Shown: positions 1-4,465 of the stretch, in pieces
Layout: every line of letters begins with the position of its first letter
Position numbering within the stretch: the stretch's first letter is position 1
NCBI GenBank assembly: GCA_050116035.1
Contig: JASFPJ010000207.1
Coordinates: 1 to 6,207 of the forward strand
Source of the DNA: SOIA01 sp050116035
GTDB taxonomy: Bacteria > Acidobacteriota > Aminicenantia > Aminicenantales > Aminicenantaceae
Reading direction: 5' to 3'
DNA: 6,207 nt
Program-made: the position numbers and the translations under genes
Notes under the pieces: model-generated
The model's input: only the letters and a program-made list of their open reading frames with translations
Told to the model about the DNA's origin: nothing
Database searches by the model: none

Positions 1-639
1 AAGACCTTTGAACTCAACCCGGGCTATGCCATGAGTCATGCCCAGTATGCCTGGTTTAACCTGGCCATGAACCGGTTTGACGATGCAGTCAGGGAAATTA
101 AACTGGCGCAGGAGTTGGACCCTCTCTTGCCGTTATTTTACGCCATGTCCGTAGGGCTCCATCGTATGGTCGGGAAGCATGATGAAGCCATCCAGGAATT
201 TCACAGAGCCATTGAGCTGGACCCGGACATCGGTCTTGCCTATTTCCACCTGGGTTGTGTTTATCTTGACAAGGCAATGATGGAAGAGGCTGCATCCATT
301 CTTAAGAAATCAATAGAGCTTGGCACGGGTTCAGGATGGGCTGAGGCAAAGCTTGGGGTTATCCATGTCTTGCAGGGAGAAAAGGAAAAAGCCCAACAAA
401 TCCTGGACGAGCTGGTTGAAAGAAAAAAGAAAACCTATGTCGAATCCTTCTCCATAGCCTGTCTCTACTCCCACCTCGGCCACACGGATAAGGCATTCGA
501 ATATCTGGATGTCGCCTATGAAGAAAAGGACACACTCATGCCTTATCTCAATGTCATTTCTGTTTTCGAACTAAGTAAAGAAGTCTATGCCGACCCCAGG
601 TATAAAAAACTGCTGAAGAGAATGAATTTGAAGAAGTGA
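1..639 (+). CDS. TPR-repeat protein, C-terminal part (5' end outside window)
   Basis: The reading frame is open from the first base and already reads TPR-like sequence before the first ATG (KTFELNPGYAM), so the ATG at 31 is internal and the gene starts upstream of the window. About 212 residues are visible. They contain successive tetratricopeptide helices with the usual signatures: DDAVREIKLAQELDP, DEAIQEFHRAIELDP, a YFHLGCVYL helix followed by EEAASILKKSIEL, and a weaker EKAQQILDEL unit. The end, with DKAFEYLDVAYEEKD followed by ADPRYKKLLKRMNL, resembles the closing segment of long TPR proteins in Acidobacteriota-like bacteria. There the TPR array often follows a protein kinase or winged-helix DNA-binding domain, but that N-terminal domain is not visible here. 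TPRs mediate protein-protein contacts; the specific partner is unknown. The gene converges on the permease at 656, leaving 16 bp between stop codons. Confidence 0.88.
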   Translation, partial: KTFELNPGYAMSHAQYAWFNLAMNRFDDAVREIKLAQELDPLLPLFYAMSVGLHRMVGKHDEAIQEFHRAIELDPDIGLAYFHLGCVYLDKAMMEEAASILKKSIELGTGSGWAEAKLGVIHVLQGEKEKAQQILDELVERKKKTYVESFSIACLYSHLGHTDKAFEYLDVAYEEKDTLMPYLNVISVFELSKEVYADPRYKKLLKRMNLKK

Positions 640-655
640 CAGGACGACAAATCTT

Positions 656-3241
656 TCACTCATACCGCAGCGAATCCACAGGGTTGGTGGTGGCGGCTTT
701 GATGGACTGGTAACTGACCGTTAGGAGGACCGTTATAAAAGCTAAAAGCGCAGACAGAATGAACACGGCAACTCCGATATGCGTTCTGTAAGCAAAACCA
801 TGCAGCCAGCGGTTCATGGCAAAATAAGCTATGGGACATGCCAAGATCAAGGCTATCAACATCAGTTTGATAAACTCTCTGGAAAGAAGAAAGAAAATAT
901 TTGAAACAGTAGCGCCGATCACTTTCCGTATCCCGATCTCTTTGGTTCTCCGCTCTGCTGTGAATGCGGCCAGACCGAACAACCCCAGACAGGCAATGAA
1001 GATAGCTGTGAAAGAAAAAACATTAAGGATCTGTCCTAATTTATTATCAGTCCTGTACATTTTATCGACTCTATCATCCAAAAATGTGACGTTAAAAGGA
1101 TAATGGGGTGAATATTCCTTGAATTTCTTTTTAATAAAAGCGAGAGTTCCCGGGATATCACCGGGATTAATCTTAATGAGCAGATAGTTTAAATTCAGGT
1201 CAGTTTCTTTATCGACATGAAGAAACACGGTCGGTCCAATTGCCGAATGAAGGGACAGATGATGAAAATCTTTTATCACTCCTATGACCGTGCCTTCTCC
1301 CCAATAACCAAAACGCTTCCCGATAGGATTTTCCCAGCCAATAGTCCTGACAGCCGTTTCGCTTAGAATACAAGCTTGTTTGTCAGAAGGAAATTTCTCT
1401 GAGAAATTTCTTCCTTCTGTCAGCTCAATCCCTAACAGATCGATAAATTCGTTATCAACTGCAGCTGTGTTGAAGAGCTGCCATCGATTTTCTTCTGTTT
1501 GTCCTTCCCACCTGAAACTGTTCCGGGCATCTATCTCGTTCGGCAGATCACAAGAAAAGGAAGCACCAAGTATTCGGGGATTTTGTTTCAGATCGTTTCT
1601 CATGGTCTGATAAACATTTTTTAGATTCTCATCCTTTATATCGACAATCACGATTTGCTCTTTATGAAAGCCCAAATCTCTGGTTTTGATGTAATGGAGC
1701 TGCTGGTAAATGACCAGAGTTCCGATGATCAAAACGATTGAAATGGAAAACTGGAATACAACCAAAAAATTCCGGAAAGAAGATGAACCTTTATGAACCC
1801 TCATTCCTTTCAAAATATGAACGGGATGGAATGACGAGAGAAAAAGCGCCGGATAGCTCCCTGAAATGAATCCGACGATAATGGCAAGGATGAATAATCC
1901 CAGGAGTATTTCACTGTCACCAAAAAAATTGAAAGACAAATTTCGATCGACGAGTGAATTGAATGCAGGCAAAAACAGCTTAACCAGAAATACAGATATA
2001 ACCAGTGCAGCCAGTGCAAAAATTATCGATTCGCTCATAAACTGCCGAATGATATGCTTTCTTTCCGCACCGACAACTTTTCTCACTCCCACTTCTCTTG
2101 AGCGGTATACAGAACGGGCTGTGGAAAGATTCATATAGTTAAAACAGGCAATAAGCACGATCAAGAAGGCAATAACGGAAAAAATATAAATATATCGAAT
2201 GTCACTGTTCGCCTCTATGTCATTTCTTATAGTACCGTGAAGATGAATACCTGTTAGAGGCTGAAGATGAAATACGACATCCTCACGACCATATCTTCTT
2301 AGAAATTCCGGAAATTTTCTTTCCAGGTCATCCGGATCATAATCCTTTTGCAATCTCACATAGGTTAGAATTCGATTCGTATTCATCCACGAGAGAGAAT
2401 AGCCTTCCCAAATCCTTTCCACGGTTATAAAGGAAGCTAAAAAGTCAAATTTAAAATGAGAGTTTTGGGGAGGATTTTTAAGGATTCCTGTAATTTTGTA
2501 TTCATGTTTATTATCTATAAGCAGTGTCTTCCCAATCGGATCCTCATCGCCAAAGTATTTCTCGATCATCTCTTGGGTTATCAGAACCGAAAAGGGTTGG
2601 CTCAGCGCTTTTTCAGGATCGCCTGAAATCACAGGAAAAGTGAAGACATCGAAAAACTTCGTATCCGCAAGAAAGAAGTTCTTCTCTGTAAATGCATGAT
2701 CTTTATAGAATACAGTGCTTTGGAGTCTTCTGATCCTGGCTGCGCTGAGAACCTCGGGAAAGTCCTGCATCAGGGCGGGTGCCAAGAGACCGAAAGATGA
2801 CGCATTCATATCCAATCGGTCAGGAATTTCAAAAGCGATGCGATAAATATCCTGGGCATCTTCATGAAATTTGTCGTAGCTCAGTTCGTATTGGATGTAC
2901 AGCAGGATGAGGATACAGCAGGTCATCCCTATGGCCAGCCCCGCAATATTGATGAATGAATATCCCTTGTGACTTTTGATGTGCCTAAAGGTGATTTTTA
3001 AATAGTTTTTAAACATGATAAACCCCCATAGGATGGAAATTCTAAGATAAGCAGGTATGGACCGGAGAACTTGGGCCCAATACCAAAATCTGGCTTTTTG
3101 GTGCCCTGCTTGTTGGAGGATTTCTTTGAATTCCTCATCCAGGTCGCCTACACACAGAAAATCGTCTTCGTATCTGGACATTCGGAGAAGAAGCCATTTG
3201 GCAAGATGAGGCGGAATCTTTTTATCAATCCTTATGGGCAT
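656..3241 (-). CDS. FtsX/MacB-type ABC transporter permease with N-terminal permease prefix domain
   Basis: Complete 861-residue inner-membrane protein. Residues 1-75 form a soluble, amphipathic segment with GDLDEEFKEIL and KARFWYWAQVLRSIP, matching the 'permease prefix domain' found on PadR-linked permeases. A MacB-like body follows: TM1 about 95-117, a large extracytoplasmic MacB_PCD-type domain about 120-345 (SYDKFHEDAQDIYRI, GDEDPIGKTL), TM2-4 about 350-470 with the FtsX motif REVGVRKVVGA at 382-392, TM5 about 492-512, a second extracytoplasmic region, and TM6-8 about 738-842 with a second motif KEIGIRKVIGA at 767-777. It thus has two FtsX cores in one chain and no ATPase domain. Its ATP-binding subunit must lie elsewhere, and its substrate is unknown; relatives export lipids, peptides or antibiotics or act mechanically. 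Its ATG overlaps the padR stop by 10 bp and has no clear Shine-Dalgarno, which suggests translational coupling. An internal ATG at 3016 (MFKNYLKI) has a GGGGG stretch upstream and could give a form without the prefix. Confidence 0.93.
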   Translation of the reverse strand: MPIRIDKKIPPHLAKWLLLRMSRYEDDFLCVGDLDEEFKEILQQAGHQKARFWYWAQVLRSIPAYLRISILWGFIMFKNYLKITFRHIKSHKGYSFINIAGLAIGMTCCILILLYIQYELSYDKFHEDAQDIYRIAFEIPDRLDMNASSFGLLAPALMQDFPEVLSAARIRRLQSTVFYKDHAFTEKNFFLADTKFFDVFTFPVISGDPEKALSQPFSVLITQEMIEKYFGDEDPIGKTLLIDNKHEYKITGILKNPPQNSHFKFDFLASFITVERIWEGYSLSWMNTNRILTYVRLQKDYDPDDLERKFPEFLRRYGREDVVFHLQPLTGIHLHGTIRNDIEANSDIRYIYIFSVIAFLIVLIACFNYMNLSTARSVYRSREVGVRKVVGAERKHIIRQFMSESIIFALAALVISVFLVKLFLPAFNSLVDRNLSFNFFGDSEILLGLFILAIIVGFISGSYPALFLSSFHPVHILKGMRVHKGSSSFRNFLVVFQFSISIVLIIGTLVIYQQLHYIKTRDLGFHKEQIVIVDIKDENLKNVYQTMRNDLKQNPRILGASFSCDLPNEIDARNSFRWEGQTEENRWQLFNTAAVDNEFIDLLGIELTEGRNFSEKFPSDKQACILSETAVRTIGWENPIGKRFGYWGEGTVIGVIKDFHHLSLHSAIGPTVFLHVDKETDLNLNYLLIKINPGDIPGTLAFIKKKFKEYSPHYPFNVTFLDDRVDKMYRTDNKLGQILNVFSFTAIFIACLGLFGLAAFTAERRTKEIGIRKVIGATVSNIFFLLSREFIKLMLIALILACPIAYFAMNRWLHGFAYRTHIGVAVFILSALLAFITVLLTVSYQSIKAATTNPVDSLRYE

Positions 3242-3567
3242 TCGCTTTTGATTTTCGAAAATTCCGGTATGCCGTCCCAGATCCGTTTCTGCAGTTCCCG
3301 GGCTTTATTGAGGGCTTGGATGCCTGTAGGAGTGAGAGTGTAAAACATCTTGCTCCGCCCGCCTCTTTCAGCCACAGGTTTACCCCGGGTTTTGACGACA
3401 TATCCTTTTCTGAGCAGTTGATCCAGAGAATTGTACAGTGTTCCGTAGATGACATTTTTTTTCGTGACTTCGGCCACTTGTTTCCGGATAGTCACTCCAT
3501 AGGCATTATCCTTGAGCCTCCAGATCGCCGTTAATAAGATTTCTTCTGCAAGCGTGAGTTCTTTCAT
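3232..3567 (-). CDS. PadR-family transcriptional regulator
   Basis: Complete 111-residue protein of the short PadR class. A winged-helix DNA-binding domain fills about residues 4-85. The recognition-helix region reads VIYGTLYNSLDQLLRKGYV (family pattern Y-x3-Y-x2-L-x2-L-x3-G). The wing is followed by GRSKMFYTLTPTGIQAL, matching the PadR GR-x-K-x-Y-x-LT-x2-G signature. A short C-terminal helix (about 88-100) is the expected dimerisation element. The start at 3567 is supported by AAGGAAG seven bases upstream. The gene overlaps the downstream permease by 10 bp, so the two form one operon. PadR proteins paired with prefix-domain permeases usually act as local repressors relieved by a ligand. I infer autoregulation of this operon; the inducer cannot be read from the sequence. 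Confidence 0.93.
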   Translation of the reverse strand: MKELTLAEEILLTAIWRLKDNAYGVTIRKQVAEVTKKNVIYGTLYNSLDQLLRKGYVVKTRGKPVAERGGRSKMFYTLTPTGIQALNKARELQKRIWDGIPEFSKIKSECP

Positions 3568-3574
3568 TTTTTTT

Positions 3575-3581
3575 CTTCCTT
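3575..3581 (-). promoter_or_regulatory. Ribosome binding site of padR
   Basis: The minus strand reads AAGGAAG, followed by seven A residues and the ATG at 3567. This is a strong Shine-Dalgarno match with good spacing and fixes the padR start. Confidence 0.75.
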
Positions 3582-3586
3582 GTTTA

Positions 3587-3620
3587 TTTGTACGTAATTT
3601 TCGGACAAAAGGTTTACAAA
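3587..3620. promoter_or_regulatory. Candidate operator-like inverted repeats in the padR leader
   Basis: TTTGTAC at 3587-3593 faces GGACAAA at 3603-3609 (six of seven bases complementary in the palindrome), and TTTGTA at 3587-3592 also pairs perfectly with TACAAA at 3615-3620. They lie 20-53 bp upstream of the padR ATG, where a PadR dimer controlling its own operon would be expected to bind. I could not identify a convincing -35/-10 pair in this AT-rich leader, so the promoter itself is not placed. Short AT-rich palindromes arise easily by chance, so this is only a candidate. Confidence 0.3.
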
Positions 3621-3641
3621 TTAAAAGAACACACGGAACTC

Positions 3642-3671
3642 AAAATCTTCCAAGAGGATTTATAAGATTTT
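3642..3671. repeat. Inverted repeat with 8-bp perfect arms upstream of padR
   Basis: AAAATCTT at 3642-3649 and its exact reverse complement AAGATTTT at 3664-3671 are separated by 14 bases. The arm at 3664-3671 extends into further T residues on the plus strand. It could be a regulator-binding site, or a weak hairpin separating the hicA/remnant side from padR. The stem is very AT-rich, so it would be a poor intrinsic terminator. The rest of the 3568-3714 leader shows no open gene. Confidence 0.35.
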
Positions 3672-3714
3672 TCTAAATCATAAAAGGCCGGCAACCTGAT
3701 AAAAAATAAGTTGT

Positions 3715-3777
3715 TTATTCGTACTTCAGGGAATCAACCGGAGAGGATGTGATGATCTAAACGCTGGTTTATCAGTC
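3715..3777 (-). pseudogene. Decayed 3' remnant of a third FtsX-type permease
   Basis: Read on the minus strand in one frame, this stretch ends in PVDSLKYE followed by TAA, matching the NPVDSLRYE-stop end of both permeases in the window. Continuing upstream without gaps, V-stop-I-I-T-S-S lines up with I-K-A-A-T-A-N of the intact copies. Three in-frame stops interrupt the piece (TGA, TAA, TAG); the TAA falls at the conserved tyrosine codon TAC and the TAG at the conserved lysine codon AAA. DNA identity is most obvious in CAGGGAATC (plus strand), shared with 4478-4486. Only about 21 codons survive. The piece begins two bases after the hicA stop codon, so the lost body of the gene would lie where hicBA now is. 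The assignment rests on a short match, but the position of the stop codon and the eight-residue end make chance unlikely. Confidence 0.72.
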
Positions 3778-3779
3778 AC

Positions 3780-4007
3780 TCAGCCTTCAAGAAGTTTTAA
3801 ATATTCCTCTCTGCTCAACTGGGCCATCTTTAGATTGGCTTTGATAATGTCAACATCTACCTCTTCATATTTCGGAATGACTATTGGCCTTTCAACTCCG
3901 GGCTTATTCATGACAATATGGCTGCCACGAGTTCGTCTGACTGTGAATCCCACCCTCTCAAATGTTTTTATCAGGACTCGATAATGTTGAGGAGTTAATC
4001 TTGGCAT
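3780..4007 (-). CDS. hicA: HicA-family toxin (mRNA interferase)
   Basis: Complete 75-residue protein of typical HicA length and fold. HicA toxins are small dsRBD-like proteins that cleave mRNA and tmRNA in the cytoplasm using a single histidine. That residue is visible as His30 in RTRGSHIVM, preceded by the usual helix 1 (YRVLIKTFERVGF) and followed by the strand ERPIVIPKY and a C-terminal helix with LSREEYLKLL. Nothing essential looks missing, so the toxin is probably functional. The ATG lies inside the hicB 3' end (13-bp overlap), with AGGCGGA immediately upstream, so translation is likely coupled to the antitoxin. The order is antitoxin first, the reverse of the E. coli hicAB order but common elsewhere. 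The gene ends directly against a decayed permease fragment. Confidence 0.93.
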   Translation of the reverse strand: MPRLTPQHYRVLIKTFERVGFTVRRTRGSHIVMNKPGVERPIVIPKYEEVDVDIIKANLKMAQLSREEYLKLLEG

Positions 4008-4339
4008 TCCGCCTGACGATCATCGATTATGAAAGGAAGGGCCACGTCTATTCTCTGTCTCAATCTTGATATCTGTTTTTTTGGTGGAGTTCTCGCCACC
4101 TTGAATCCACTTTCTTTAAGGACCTTATCCAGAATCCCTCGTTCAAAACAGTCGATAAGAAATAACTGGAGCGCTTCGCGCAGGTTTTCGGCTGCCTCTG
4201 TTCTTGTTTCTCCCTGAGACCACACATCCAACACAGGACAACATGAAACATAATATTTTTTCTTTTTCGTGATTTTTATGGGCAATGAAGCATGGAAGGT
4301 CACGGATGTTTTCATATTTCGAAGACGTCTTTCTAACAT
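3995..4339 (-). CDS. hicB: HicB-family antitoxin
   Basis: A 114-residue protein with the HicB partial RNase-H-like fold: a beta strand (FHASLPIKI), a second strand (KKKYYVSCCP), the SQGET turn and the helix EAAENLREALQLFL. HicB binds and neutralises HicA. The C-terminal part (about 75-114) ends in a strand-like IDVALPFII and shows no recognisable helix-turn-helix or ribbon-helix-helix domain, so this may be a short antitoxin that does not itself bind DNA. Start choice is open. ATG 4339 has AAGGGA eight bases upstream, but that ATG sits one base after a strong -10 element (4341-4346), so transcripts from that promoter would begin inside it. In that case ATG 4315 (MKTSVTFHASL), giving 106 residues, is the working start and fits the usual HicB N-terminus better. 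It overlaps hicA by 13 bp. Confidence 0.9.
   Translation of the reverse strand: MLERRLRNMKTSVTFHASLPIKITKKKKYYVSCCPVLDVWSQGETRTEAAENLREALQLFLIDCFERGILDKVLKESGFKVARTPPKKQISRLRQRIDVALPFIIDDRQAECQD
4322..4331. promoter_or_regulatory. Perfect palindrome at the hicBA transcription start region
   Basis: AAGACGTCTT is a perfect 10-bp palindrome located 10-19 bp downstream of the predicted -10 box of the hicBA promoter, just upstream of the alternative hicB start at 4315. Its position would suit an operator for autoregulation by the toxin-antitoxin complex or another regulator. It may also be within the coding sequence if ATG 4339 is used. Confidence 0.35.
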
Positions 4340-4340
4340 T

Positions 4341-4369
4341 TTTATAATCCCTTAAAGTAAGTTTGTCAA
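4341..4369 (-). promoter_or_regulatory. Sigma70-type promoter for hicBA
   Basis: On the minus strand a perfect -35 hexamer TTGACA (4369-4364) is followed by a 17-base spacer and TATAAA (4346-4341), five of six matches to the -10 consensus. The predicted transcription start, about seven bases past the -10, is near 4334. That is inside the first candidate hicB codons, so the transcript would have a short leader (about 19 nt) before the ATG at 4315. This promoter makes hicBA independent of the permease upstream. Confidence 0.68.
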
Positions 4370-4465
4370 TCAAGCTCTTCTGTTCTCACCTCATATAAAC
4401 GAAAGATCTCCATTCTTTTTCTCAATCCTCTGAGCCTTTGTGAATAAATCCTTTATGCGGGCGCT

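Noticed and set aside
31..639. ATG at 31 as the start of the TPR gene
   Set aside because: The frame is open to base 1 and encodes TPR-like sequence before this ATG, so the gene is cut by the window edge.
636..660. Bidirectional terminator between the convergent TPR and permease genes
   Set aside because: Only 16 bp separate the stop codons and I see no GC-rich hairpin with a T-run on either strand.
831..1103. Plus-strand open frames across the permeases (for example 831-1103, 1866-2138, 5045-5317)
   Set aside because: They lie wholly antisense to well-supported permease sequence, have no recognisable domain and read as low-complexity shadows.
3225..3455. Minus-strand open frame of 76 codons overlapping padR
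   Set aside because: It is an alternative frame of padR, whose winged-helix signature is clear in the other frame.
3780..4369. hicBA as part of an insertion sequence or integron cassette
   Set aside because: No transposase, terminal inverted repeats, target-site duplication or attC-like folded site could be seen around it.
4425..4465. Terminator after the right-hand permease (CTCA/TGAG arms near 4421-4434)
   Set aside because: The arms are only four bases long with no following T-run in the correct direction, so it is too weak to call.
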